NCBI GenBank assembly: GCA_947630625.1
Contig: CANRIL010000015.1
Location: forward strand, 1 to 57,054
DNA length: 57,054 nucleotides
Direction of reading: 5' to 3'
DNA from: an uncultured Clostridia bacterium
GTDB taxonomy: Bacteria > Bacillota > Clostridia > Oscillospirales > CAG-272
The notes under the pieces were generated by a model. The model was not told where the DNA came from, made no database searches, and was given only the letters and a program-made list of their open reading frames with translations. Position numbers and translations under genes: made by a program. Positions 7,294 to 14,853 of the stretch are shown piece by piece. Positions within the stretch are counted from its first letter, which is position 1. Each line of letters starts with the position of its first letter.

Positions 7294-8139
7294 ATGAAGA
7301 AGATTCTCGCGCTCATCATGGCTATTGCTATGGTAGCATGCTTCGCTTCCGTCGTAATGGCAGCTGACAGCAATGTTGTTGCACGCTTCACCTTTACGAA
7401 CGGCAAGGACGAGGGACTTACCGAGAACGGCTCTAATTTTACATATGCTAACGGTGCCGTAACACTTGGTGCAGAGTCCTATCTGACGGCTGATGCGTCT
7501 GCTCTTAAGGGGCTGACCGCGATGACCATCGCTATGAAGGTCAAGGGACCGGCTTCCGACACAGGCAAGGCTGCTTGGGTATATGAGATCTCGTCTGAGG
7601 ATCAGCACTCTTGGCCGAAGGAGCATTACCTCGGCATGTACTACGACAACAAGGATAACCCCGGCAAGTTCTCCGCACAGCGTTATTCCAACCCGGACGG
7701 TCGTCCCGCTGACGCGAACAAGATGGAATACAACCCCGACGCTTTCATGAGCATCGTCGTTGTTTACCCGGAGGACGGCTCCATCATCGTTTATGCTGAC
7801 GGCACGGAAGTTGCAAACGTTCCTCAGACTGAGGGCTTTGACCTCTCTCTTGCAGGCTGCATCGGTGAAAACCCGCATTTCCAGATCGGTAAGGCTAACT
7901 GGGAAAACGGCGAGTATGCTGAGGGCGTTACGCTCAGCGAGCTCGTTGTTTACAACACGGCTCTGACTGCTGAAGAGGCTGCTGCTATCACATACGAAGC
8001 AGACGAAGCTTCCGCTCCCGCTACCACGCCTTCCCAGGGCGGTGACAAGCCGACAGCTCCGCAGACCGGTTTTGCTACGATCGCTCTCGCAATCGCTGCT
8101 ATCGGTTCCGGCGCATACATCGTTTCCAAGAAGCACTAA
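7294..8139 (+). CDS. Secreted LamG-like surface protein with PQTG sorting signal (1)
   Basis: A 281-residue cell-surface protein. Residues 1-24 are a signal peptide (MKKILALIMAIAMV, cut after VMA). Residues 25-235 read as one concanavalin-like/LamG lectin domain, ending with a GEYAEGVTLSELVVYN strand. A Ser/Thr/Pro linker leads to PQTG at 256-259, a hydrophobic stretch and a basic KKH tail: a cell-wall sorting signal of the class B sortase type. I use ATG 7294, just after a GGAGG site. Its C-terminus is nearly identical to that of the protein at 11006. The glycan or ligand is unknown. A sortase B gene lies at 35779. Confidence 0.85.
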   Translation: MKKILALIMAIAMVACFASVVMAADSNVVARFTFTNGKDEGLTENGSNFTYANGAVTLGAESYLTADASALKGLTAMTIAMKVKGPASDTGKAAWVYEISSEDQHSWPKEHYLGMYYDNKDNPGKFSAQRYSNPDGRPADANKMEYNPDAFMSIVVVYPEDGSIIVYADGTEVANVPQTEGFDLSLAGCIGENPHFQIGKANWENGEYAEGVTLSELVVYNTALTAEEAAAITYEADEASAPATTPSQGGDKPTAPQTGFATIALAIAAIGSGAYIVSKKH

Positions 8140-8180
8140 TATAGGATTTCTGAAATAGGAAACATATAATGCTTGATCAA

Positions 8181-8209
8181 GAGCGCTCCTTTGAAAGGGG
8201 CGCTCTTTT
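8181..8209 (+). terminator. Terminator of surface protein gene 1
   Basis: Stem GAGCGCTCCTT / AAGGGGCGCTC with one G-U pair, then TTTTC, 41 bases after the stop codon. A group IIC intron remnant begins a few bases later. Confidence 0.88.
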
Positions 8210-8214
8210 CTTAG

Positions 8215-8513
8215 GTATGACGGGCATGCCGTCGGTCTTACGAACTTGAAGCAAGGGGGCTTCGCTTCGAAAGATATGCGGACGACTGTGTAATCACAGC
8301 AGGCGGCAGCGCTGCGGCAAACAGAGTCATACATACCATAACGAGCCCGATCGAAAGGAAGCTCGGATCAAAAGTCAATATCAAGGCGAAAGCCACAAGA
8401 CCGAGCTAAACGAGTCCTCATTTGCTGCTTAAATTATTATCTGAATTGAACCGCCGTATGCCGAACGGAGCGTACGGCGGCGTGAGAGGCGCTGCTTGTT
8501 AGCGCCTGCATGA
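8215..8513 (+). mobile_element. Group IIC intron remnant (copy A), no ORF
   Basis: The stretch from 8438 to 8513 matches domains V and VI of group IIC introns. It reads GAACCGCCGTATGCCGAACG, then CGTACGGCGG, then GTGAGAGG, as in the Oceanobacillus iheyensis intron, and ends in CCTGCATGAT. The bases at 8215-8228 (GGTATGACGGGCAT) resemble the group IIC 5' end and lie directly after an intrinsic terminator, the known insertion preference of this class. The 200 bases between hold no reverse transcriptase and are only loosely intron-like. About 300 bases in all. Domain V/VI assignment is firm; the 5' boundary is inference. Confidence 0.68.
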
Positions 8514-8520
8514 TCAGAAG

Positions 8521-8536
8521 TCATAAATTGTTCATA
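8521..8536 (+). promoter_or_regulatory. Putative operator: TCATA/TTCATA repeats 11 bp apart
   Basis: GTCATA (8520-8525) and TTCATA (8531-8536) repeat with 11-bp period and end 16 bases before the -35 box, as at the other two surface protein genes. Confidence 0.55.
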
Positions 8537-8552
8537 TTTTATACGAAATCTG

Positions 8553-8582
8553 TTGACAAAGCTTTACCAAATGGTTTATAAT
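8553..8582 (+). promoter_or_regulatory. Sigma-A promoter of surface protein gene 2
   Basis: -35 TTGACA (8553-8558) and -10 TATAAT (8577-8582), spacing 18 bases. The start codon follows about 55 bases later. Confidence 0.88.
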
Positions 8583-8635
8583 AAAATAAAACCGATAAAT
8601 GAATATCGGAAAAGAAAAATTTTTTGGAGGAACAC

Positions 8636-10693
8636 ATGAAAAAGATTCTCGCGATCATCGTTGTGATTGCAATGGTCTGCACGTCATTGGTACTTATCGT
8701 GCCCTCGTCCGCGTCCGCTGCGGGCTTGGGTAAGGTAACGTATGCTGTGCCGGCAGACGAGACAGGCGTTACGGAAACAGATGGCGTAAAGTCCGTTTCC
8801 GTCGGCGAAAAGGCTACCCTTACTTGGGCAGGCCTCAGCGATATGGGCATTCAGACGAAGGGATCAAGTAAGCAGCTCGGTCTCGGTCCGAAAGCTGATG
8901 CGAAAGATGCTTATGTCAAGTTTACCTTTGACGTAACAAAGGCGGGCGAATATGAGCTCACACTCGAGTATGCCGCAAAGGAAAGCGCGGACGGCCCGAG
9001 AGTTGCCGACATCATTGTTAACGATGGCGAGCAGACAAGCCTTGAAATCGCCACGAACGACGATTGGAACAAGACAATGACTCTGACCGTGAAAGCGGAG
9101 CTCAATGAGGGCACGAACACGGTCGTAATAACGAACCCCGCACCGGTGGAGGATGTAGTTCACAAGTACATAAACGTTTCTTCACTCACAGTTAAGGGCG
9201 AAGGCGTTGTCACTGAAGAGGTCGACTTTGTTGAGCCTCTTGCAGCTTATGATTTCCAGCAGGGACTTGAAGATCTGACTGGCAAGCATGACGATATCGT
9301 TCTTGACGCTGAGCATTCGCTCAACGCAGAACTGAAGGATGGCGGCATCGATTTCACGGAAGGCTACTTCCTTCTGCCCGACGATCTGTTTACCGATGTT
9401 CCGGAAGATGAGATCGAAGGCTTCACATACTCAATGACACTTACGACGCATCAGGCGGCTGATGAAGGCGGCAAATGGTCGAGAGTTCTGTTTGCTTTCT
9501 CTTCGGATAACATTCCTGAGCCGGTAGGTGAAGATTCCGGTGATGATCCGAACAGAGCGGCAGCTTCTTTCTATGCGTCTTGGTCCGGGAACGTAGGAAC
9601 CGCAAGACGGCCGTACTCCGGACAGGGCAACTGGCTCGACGGATGTATGTGGTGGGTTCTCCACTGGGAACAGAGACATGTTTACACGCTTACATACGAT
9701 GTTGAGACGAACACCGTAAAGATTTATGTTGACGGCAACCTTCAGGCTGATTCTTCCGCACCGAAGAATTGGGAAACACTCGCATCTCTCACTGCGGCAG
9801 ATATAAAGAGCTTCAAGGTCAATTCGGTCGGCAAGTCCTTCGGAGGAAACTGGGCGGAAAGGCTCGCTTCGATGCTTGTTGAAGACGTAACGGTTTACTC
9901 GAAGCCTCTTTCCGAGGATCAGATAAAGCTTCTCAATGCGGGCGGCTATGAGGCTCTGCTTGACGGCGACCATGTAATGGAAAAAATCACCGATAACGAA
10001 GATGGCACGCATACCATTTCCTGCACGAACGAAGGCTGCTCCTACTCCGTAGTTGAGGATTGCGCTTCCTCCGAAAAGGACTGCACGAAGGACGGTTACT
10101 GCGACAAGTGCGGCTCTCTCGTAAGAGAGGCGGGCAAGCACGTCGTTGAAAAGTGGGAAGACGCAGGCAACGGACTCCACAAGGGCACCTGCACATCCTG
10201 CGGCGAAGAAGTAACTGCTCCGCATACGGCTGCCGAGAGAACCGACTGCACCGAGGACATCGTCTGCAAGGACTGCGGCGCTGTCATCGCTGAGGGCTGC
10301 GCGGATCACGCATGGTCCGAGTGGAAGGACGACGGCGAAGGTCATCATGTGAGAACATGCCAGAACGAATGGTGCGACGGCGAACAGACCGAGGCTCACA
10401 CCTACACGGACGAGATGAACGTCTGCCCGAAGTGCGGCGCTGCAAACCCGAACTTCAAGGCACCCGAGACAGATCCCGGTGAGAAGGATCCCGGTGAGAA
10501 GGATCCCGGGGAGAAAGATCCCGAGAAGGATCCCGGCGAGAAGGATCCCGGAAAGGATCCCGGCGAGAACCCGGGCCAGGCAACGCCTCCGCAGACTGGC
10601 GACCCCGGCATCGCGCTCTTCGTTACGCTTGCAGTTGTAAGCGCGGCTTCGATCGCGATCACGGCTGCTGTTCCCGGCAAAAAGAGACATTGA
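8636..10693 (+). CDS. Large secreted surface protein: CBM-like, LamG-like and CxxC repeats, PQTG signal (2)
   Basis: A 685-residue surface protein. Order: signal peptide (1-30), a beta-rich carbohydrate-binding-module-like domain (about 35-190, DVTKAGEYELTLEYA), a concanavalin/LamG-like domain (about 205-445, containing a QGNWLDG motif shared with the protein at 11006), and four CxxC/His-containing repeats (about 450-610). Then comes a DPGEK repeat stalk, PQTG near 652, a membrane segment and GKKRH. The CxxC repeats recall small zinc-ribbon-like modules of clostridial surface proteins. ATG 8636 is chosen because GGAGG lies just upstream; the TTG at 8624 would be inside the site. A sortase B substrate by inference. 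Confidence 0.84.
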   Translation: MKKILAIIVVIAMVCTSLVLIVPSSASAAGLGKVTYAVPADETGVTETDGVKSVSVGEKATLTWAGLSDMGIQTKGSSKQLGLGPKADAKDAYVKFTFDVTKAGEYELTLEYAAKESADGPRVADIIVNDGEQTSLEIATNDDWNKTMTLTVKAELNEGTNTVVITNPAPVEDVVHKYINVSSLTVKGEGVVTEEVDFVEPLAAYDFQQGLEDLTGKHDDIVLDAEHSLNAELKDGGIDFTEGYFLLPDDLFTDVPEDEIEGFTYSMTLTTHQAADEGGKWSRVLFAFSSDNIPEPVGEDSGDDPNRAAASFYASWSGNVGTARRPYSGQGNWLDGCMWWVLHWEQRHVYTLTYDVETNTVKIYVDGNLQADSSAPKNWETLASLTAADIKSFKVNSVGKSFGGNWAERLASMLVEDVTVYSKPLSEDQIKLLNAGGYEALLDGDHVMEKITDNEDGTHTISCTNEGCSYSVVEDCASSEKDCTKDGYCDKCGSLVREAGKHVVEKWEDAGNGLHKGTCTSCGEEVTAPHTAAERTDCTEDIVCKDCGAVIAEGCADHAWSEWKDDGEGHHVRTCQNEWCDGEQTEAHTYTDEMNVCPKCGAANPNFKAPETDPGEKDPGEKDPGEKDPEKDPGEKDPGKDPGENPGQATPPQTGDPGIALFVTLAVVSAASIAITAAVPGKKRH

Positions 10694-10710
10694 TAGCGAA
10701 CAGCTGACTT

Positions 10711-10741
10711 GAGGGGACGCGAAAGCGTCCCCTCATTTTTT
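10711..10741 (+). terminator. Terminator of surface protein gene 2
   Basis: Perfect stem GAGGGGACGC / GCGTCCCCTC with a GAAA loop and a T6 tail, 17 bases after the stop codon. Confidence 0.95.
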
Positions 10742-10831
10742 GGATCATTATCTGAATTGGATCGCCGTATGCCGAACGGCACGTGCGGCGGTGTGAGAGG
10801 CAATATTGGTCAGCGCCTGCTCGATTAAAAG
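10742..10831 (+). mobile_element. Group IIC intron 3' remnant (copy B, domains V-VI)
   Basis: Directly after the terminator tail lies a stretch about 80% identical by eye to 8432-8513: ATTATCTGAATTG, the domain V hairpin CGCCGTATG / CGTGCGGCG, GTGTGAGAGG and the terminal CCTGCTCGATT. The hairpin differences from copy A are U-A to U-G and C-G to U-G changes that keep pairing. The 5' part of the intron is gone. A truncated, inactive element placed where group IIC introns insert. Confidence 0.72.
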
Positions 10832-10880
10832 GAAATCTCTGCATAAAATGAAATTTTAAAATATGAAAAAAACGACGAAG

Positions 10881-10897
10881 TTCATAATCTGTTCATA
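10881..10897 (+). promoter_or_regulatory. Putative operator: two TTCATA repeats 11 bp apart
   Basis: TTCATA at 10881-10886 and 10892-10897, ending 17 bases before the -35 box, the same geometry as at 7171-7187. Confidence 0.6.
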
Positions 10898-10914
10898 AAT
10901 TTTTCGAAAGGTAC

Positions 10915-10943
10915 TTGACAAGACGGCGCGTTTTGTCTATACT
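10915..10943 (+). promoter_or_regulatory. Sigma-A promoter of surface protein gene 3
   Basis: -35 TTGACA (10915-10920) and -10 TATACT (10938-10943), spacing 17 bases; start codon about 60 bases downstream. Confidence 0.88.
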
Positions 10944-11005
10944 TAATACAATACGAGTGCGTTTTTTTCGCACGGAATAAAAGAAAAACTTCATGGAGGA
11001 AAAAA

Positions 11006-12022
11006 ATGAAGAAATTTCTCGCTATTATCATGGTAGTTGCCATGATGGCAAGCCTCGCGACGGTTGCTTTCGCCGAGGATGCACCGAAGCCGGTTGCTTC
11101 GTATGACTTTACCGGCGGCAAGATGAAGGATACGACGGGCAATAATGCTGACCTTACAATCGAAGAGGACTTCAGCAAGGTCGCAGCGGAGAATGCCGAA
11201 GAGACTCTTTGGCCGAACGTTACGGATGACAGCGGTGTTACAAATTATGTAAAGGCGACCGATAAGGGTCTTGTTATCGCCAACGCATACGTGAAACTGC
11301 CTGCAATTTTTGAGAAAGTCGACGAAAGCTCTATCACAGGTCTTACCGTTTCCATGACTCTCAACAAGATGCCCGATAAGTGGTCGCAGAACGAGTGGTC
11401 TGAAAACCTCTTCTCGTTTGCAAGCGCCTGGACATCCAACGAAGGCACGAGCGACGACAACGACCCGAAAAGAGCTGAAGCTTCCTTCTACTGCTCTGAC
11501 AATGGAAACGTCGGAACGGCAAGAATTCCTTATCAGGGACAGGGCAACTGGCTCGACGGTTCGCTGAACGGCTTGCTCAAGGGTGATGAGAACAAGTATC
11601 ACAATGTAACCGTTACATATGACATCGCCTCCAACAAGGCTGTTATGTACTTCGACGGCGAGATGCAGAAAGAGTCCGGCGAGTGGGAGACAAAGTGCTC
11701 GCTCACGGCTGCTCAGATCAAGACGCTCACCGCTAACGCTCTCGGCTTCCACACCGGCGGCAACTGGGGCAACTGGGGCTTCTACACCGTTGCAAACTTC
11801 AGCGTTTACACGTCTTCTCTCACGGCTGACCAGGTAAAGACCGTTGCGACGACTGCTATCGGCACGCTCAATGACGCTCCCGCAACGCCTCCGGCAACGG
11901 AAGGCAACAAGCCGGGCGAAGGCGGCAATCCGCCCGCTCCGCAGACCGGTTTTGCTACTGTGGCTCTCGCAGTTGCAGCTATCGGCTCCGGTGCTTACAT
12001 CGTTTCGAAGAAGCGCCATTAA
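11006..12022 (+). CDS. Secreted LamG-like surface protein with PQTG sorting signal (3)
   Basis: A 338-residue surface protein with a signal peptide (residues 1-22, cut after AFA). One concanavalin/LamG-like domain spans about 25-285, sharing RIPYQGQGNWLDG with the protein at 8636. A Pro/Thr/Gly linker leads to PQTG at 312-315, a membrane segment and KKRH. The last 25 residues almost equal those of the protein at 7294. Its ATG sits behind GGAGG. The three genes look like a family made by duplication, each in its own transcription unit rather than an operon, because each has its own promoter and terminator. Confidence 0.85.
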   Translation: MKKFLAIIMVVAMMASLATVAFAEDAPKPVASYDFTGGKMKDTTGNNADLTIEEDFSKVAAENAEETLWPNVTDDSGVTNYVKATDKGLVIANAYVKLPAIFEKVDESSITGLTVSMTLNKMPDKWSQNEWSENLFSFASAWTSNEGTSDDNDPKRAEASFYCSDNGNVGTARIPYQGQGNWLDGSLNGLLKGDENKYHNVTVTYDIASNKAVMYFDGEMQKESGEWETKCSLTAAQIKTLTANALGFHTGGNWGNWGFYTVANFSVYTSSLTADQVKTVATTAIGTLNDAPATPPATEGNKPGEGGNPPAPQTGFATVALAVAAIGSGAYIVSKKRH

Positions 12023-12032
12023 TGATTTTAAA

Positions 12033-12066
12033 AATAGCCCCCTTTAACGAGGGGGTTATTTTTGTT
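12033..12066 (+). terminator. Terminator of surface protein gene 3
   Basis: Stem AATAGCCCCCT / AGGGGGTTATT with a T-rich tail, 10 bases after the stop codon. Confidence 0.92.
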
Positions 12067-12150
12067 TTGTATGACGGGAACGGAAAAATCCGCCGCGCAT
12101 TTGACGTAAACTTGAAAGTTACCGTGCTTTTACGGAAGCGAAAAAATCCG
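12067..12150 (+). mobile_element. Possible group IIC intron 5' remnant (copy C)
   Basis: Straight after the terminator, GTATGACGGG at 12069-12078 repeats the first bases of copy A (8216-8225), and AACTTGAA near 12109 recalls 8243-8256 of copy A. No domain V/VI follows. This is weak, similarity-by-eye evidence and the end is arbitrary. The remaining bases up to 12170 hold no gene. Confidence 0.3.
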
Positions 12151-12170
12151 TCACGCCCTCGGAGATAACG

Positions 12171-12205
12171 GAAAAGCCGCCGCGCCCTTGACGGGCGCGG
12201 CGGCT
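12171..12205 (-). terminator. Terminator of eda
   Basis: Long GC-rich hairpin AGCCGCCGCGCCC / GGGCGCGGCGGCT, followed on the minus strand by TTTTCC, about 95 bases past the eda stop codon. Confidence 0.75.
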
Positions 12206-12299
12206 AAAATACAATATTTTAAAGCTGTCATGTAGTCAGATCATAAAAATGTCATGTTGCCTGCCTTAAGTCTTGCAGGGGAGCGCATATGAGATATGC

Positions 12300-12950
12300 T
12301 CAGACGCTCGCGATGCTGCATACTGCGGCGAGAGCCGAACGCGTGCGCGCGGCGATTTCGTCCCACGCTTTGGCGGAGATGAGCTTTTCCGTCGCCATGA
12401 AAGACCCGCCTACGGCGAGCACACACGGCAAGGACGTATATTCGCGCAGATTGCGCATATCTATGCCGCCCGTCGGAATGAATGATATCCCCGGAAACGG
12501 CGCGGACAGCGCTTTGATCGTCGCCGCTCCGCCGAAAGCCGCCGCGGGGAAGAATTTGACCGTCGAAAGCCCGAGGGAAATTGCCGCCATTATCTCAGAC
12601 GGCGTCACGCATCCAGGAACGACGGCGACGCCGACCTTCTGGCAATGGCGAACGACATCGGCATCAAACCCGGGAGAAACGATAAAGTCCGCTCCGGCGG
12701 CGACCGCCTCGTCGACCTGTGATGTCGTGAGCACGGTGCCCGCGCCGACGAACATGCCGGGCCTTGAATTTTTCATTCGCGATATGGCCTCTGCCGCGCA
12801 ATCTGTGCGAAACGTGACCTCTGCTACCGACAAACCGCCTGTTATCAGTGCGTCGGCAAGATTTTCGGAGCTGTTCGGATCGGTGATTTTTATCACGGGG
12901 ACGAGCTTCTTGTCGATGAGCGTCGAATAGAGAGAGTCGTTCGATTTCAT
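12300..12950 (-). CDS. eda: 2-dehydro-3-deoxyphosphogluconate (KDPG/KHG) aldolase
   Basis: Cleaves 2-keto-3-deoxy-6-phosphogluconate to pyruvate and glyceraldehyde 3-phosphate, the last step of hexuronate and Entner-Doudoroff breakdown. The 216-residue protein is the usual length. Glu44 and Arg48 lie in AEVTFRT, GAGTVLT is near 69, PGCVTPSE near 112, and the Schiff-base Lys132 is in TVKFFPA; GGID follows. It stands alone here; kdgK or uronate genes are not in the window. The ATG follows GAAGGAGGC. It probably feeds sugar-acid carbon into glycolysis. Confidence 0.93.
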   Translation of the reverse strand: MKSNDSLYSTLIDKKLVPVIKITDPNSSENLADALITGGLSVAEVTFRTDCAAEAISRMKNSRPGMFVGAGTVLTTSQVDEAVAAGADFIVSPGFDADVVRHCQKVGVAVVPGCVTPSEIMAAISLGLSTVKFFPAAAFGGAATIKALSAPFPGISFIPTGGIDMRNLREYTSLPCVLAVGGSFMATEKLISAKAWDEIAARTRSALAAVCSIASV

Positions 12951-12977
12951 TTTGTCTGCCTCCTTCTTTTGAATTTT

Positions 12978-12989
12978 TATACCTGTATA
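12978..12989. promoter_or_regulatory. Putative operator palindrome in the eda leader
   Basis: TATACCTGTATA has symmetric arms TATAC/GTATA and lies between the eda -10 box and start codon. Its size and AT-rich arms would suit a GntR- or LacI-type sugar-acid repressor. No regulator gene is adjacent, so this is tentative. Confidence 0.3.
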
Positions 12990-12990
12990 G

Positions 12991-13020
12991 ATTTTACATC
13001 ATAAGATGGTGATTTGTCAA
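12991..13020 (-). promoter_or_regulatory. Sigma-A promoter of eda
   Basis: Minus-strand -35 TTGACA (13015-13020) and -10 TAAAAT (12991-12996), spacing 18 bases, about 45 bases before the start codon. Confidence 0.7.
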
Positions 13021-13213
13021 GTACCGGAACGCACCATGCGCGGATAAGTTGAAGCGCGAAAATTTCCATATACAGGGCGATGAGGGCGGCGCAAAGGCGC
13101 GAGAAACGTTTCATTTGGAACATGTACACAAAAAGCTCAAAACTTTTTTACAAAAAGAACGCAAAAATGCGATTAATGTTCAATTTGTTCACATAACCGT
13201 CACAAAGGCGTTA

Positions 13214-13219
13214 TATAAT
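13214..13219 (+). promoter_or_regulatory. -10 element of the binding-protein gene, no clear -35
   Basis: TATAAT lies about 42 bases before the start codon. At the expected -35 position there is only ACATAA. TTCACA (13188-13193) and GTCACA (13199-13204), 11 bases apart, sit just upstream of the -10. This suggests a promoter that needs an activator. Confidence 0.5.
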
Positions 13220-13260
13220 AACTATCACAGTATCTCTTGATACATAACGAGGAGGAAAAA

Positions 13261-14703
13261 ATGAAGAGATTTTTATGTCTGCTTCTCATCATTGCGATGG
13301 TGGGAATTCCGATGGTTGCATGCGGGCCCGGCGATGACGGTCCTGTAGGACCGGGCGGCGACGGAACGCAGGCTCCGAACACAGAAGAAGGTAAAGACAC
13401 ACCGAACCTTCCGGACAAAAAATACGGTGGTATGGAATTCAACTTCCTTACAGACAAGGCCCAGAAGTGGGGCTATTATCCGCTCGATGTTGACGAAATA
13501 AGCGAAGACGACGCATACGCTAACGCTATTCACGAGCGCAACGGTCTTGTTGAGGACCGCCTTGAGATAGAGCTTGTCGGTATGCAGTGCGACGGCTCCG
13601 GCGACGTTAAGTCCAAGTTTGATACGGACGTTACGACGAATGCGAACAACTTCCAGGCTTGCTTTGGCACAGTTGAGATGACGCTTCAGTCCACTTACGC
13701 GGGCAACACGCTTCCGTTCTCGGAAATTCAGTACATCAACCTTGAAAACGACTACTGGAACCAGGACTGCTATGAGCAGCTGAAGCTCGGCGGCGAGTCC
13801 TACATGAACTCCGGCGACATAATGCTCTCCGACAAAGAGGTTCTTTGGGCTGTTTACTTCATCAAGTCCCGCATCGCGCAGGCCAGCCTTGAGAGCCCGT
13901 ACGACCTCGTCAACAACAACCAGTGGACATGGGACAAGATGATGGAGATGGCTGCGGCCGTTGCTGAGGACGTTGACGCAAGTGATACGATGGTCATCAA
14001 CACCTCCGATATCTTCGGCCTCTGCACACACCCTGAGAACATCCCGGCAAGCTGGGAGTCCGCAGGTCTTAAGACAGTTCAGATCGGTGAAGACGGTATG
14101 CCTTATATGGCGTGGGGCGAAGATGAGTTCTACACCGTATACGAAGGCCTCAAGGAAATCATGAACAACAAGATGGTTGTTTCCCCGAAGGACATCGACT
14201 TCATCTCGACCGCTATCACGAAGAACAAGACGCTCTTCGGTACTGAGGTTATCGCATTCGTTCGTTCCTACCGCGAGAGCGAGAACGAATTCGGAATCGT
14301 TCCTTATCCGAAGTACAACTCGAACGTTTCCAGATTTAACTCCTATGTTGCTATCAACTCCGGTGTTGTCAGCGTCGGCTACACCAACCCTGAGACAGAG
14401 TACATAGGAATCGTTCTTGAGACGATGGCTTGGCTCGGCAGAGATCATCTGCTCCCCGAGTACTATGATAAGCAGCTTAAGGGTAGATACGCATCCGATA
14501 GAGAATCTGCCGCAATGCTTGACATCATATTCAACTATCGCTGCTATGATATCGGCGCTCTGGCAAAGGGCGATGGTATCCAGTGGTCACCCTTCAATAT
14601 CCTTGTTGCGGATAACGTAAATTCCGCAAGCAAGTGGGCTTCCAGCGGTATGAAGGCAGAGGGCTTGATGCTCGATGCTCTTGCAAAACTGCTTAACAGA
14701 TAG
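13261..14703 (+). CDS. Extracellular solute-binding lipoprotein (sugar ABC type)
   Basis: A 480-residue lipoprotein. Residues 1-19 are a signal peptide and MVAC forms the lipobox, so Cys19 would be lipid-modified by Lgt. A glycine/Asp-rich linker follows, then a periplasmic-binding fold of family 1 type. It would capture a substrate, most likely a sugar or oligosaccharide, for an ABC importer. No permease or ATPase gene is next to it, so it is an orphan component. ATG 13261 follows GAGGAGG with ideal spacing; an earlier in-frame start at 13237 lacks a site and would disrupt the signal peptide. Confidence 0.82.
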   Translation: MKRFLCLLLIIAMVGIPMVACGPGDDGPVGPGGDGTQAPNTEEGKDTPNLPDKKYGGMEFNFLTDKAQKWGYYPLDVDEISEDDAYANAIHERNGLVEDRLEIELVGMQCDGSGDVKSKFDTDVTTNANNFQACFGTVEMTLQSTYAGNTLPFSEIQYINLENDYWNQDCYEQLKLGGESYMNSGDIMLSDKEVLWAVYFIKSRIAQASLESPYDLVNNNQWTWDKMMEMAAAVAEDVDASDTMVINTSDIFGLCTHPENIPASWESAGLKTVQIGEDGMPYMAWGEDEFYTVYEGLKEIMNNKMVVSPKDIDFISTAITKNKTLFGTEVIAFVRSYRESENEFGIVPYPKYNSNVSRFNSYVAINSGVVSVGYTNPETEYIGIVLETMAWLGRDHLLPEYYDKQLKGRYASDRESAAMLDIIFNYRCYDIGALAKGDGIQWSPFNILVADNVNSASKWASSGMKAEGLMLDALAKLLNR

Positions 14704-14720
14704 TATTTTTGCCTGAAATT

Positions 14721-14752
14721 GACCGGCGATTTTAAATCGCCGGTCTTTTTTT
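14721..14752 (+). terminator. Terminator of the binding-protein gene
   Basis: Perfect 12-bp inverted repeat GACCGGCGATTT / AAATCGCCGGTC followed by T7, 17 bases after the stop codon. Confidence 0.95.
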
Positions 14753-14784
14753 CGTTTTTATCAAAAAAAGTTTTAAATCGGGTA

Positions 14785-14813
14785 TTTATTTCTGTCTCCG
14801 AATGTGATACAAT
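14785..14813 (+). promoter_or_regulatory. Probable promoter of typA
   Basis: -10 TACAAT (14808-14813) with a weak -35 TTTATT (14785-14790), spacing 17 bases. The start codon is about 40 bases downstream. Confidence 0.5.
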
Positions 14814-14853
14814 ACTGATTTGTGATTATGCAAGGATCGGACAGGTGATTTTT

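Noticed and set aside
9431-10690. A long open frame on the minus strand (419 codons)
   Set aside because: It is the complement of the surface protein gene at 8636, whose signal peptide, domains, PQTG signal and promoter are clear.
13273-14448. A long open frame on the minus strand opposite the binding protein
   Set aside because: It has no family features or ribosome binding site, and the plus-strand lipoprotein is well supported.
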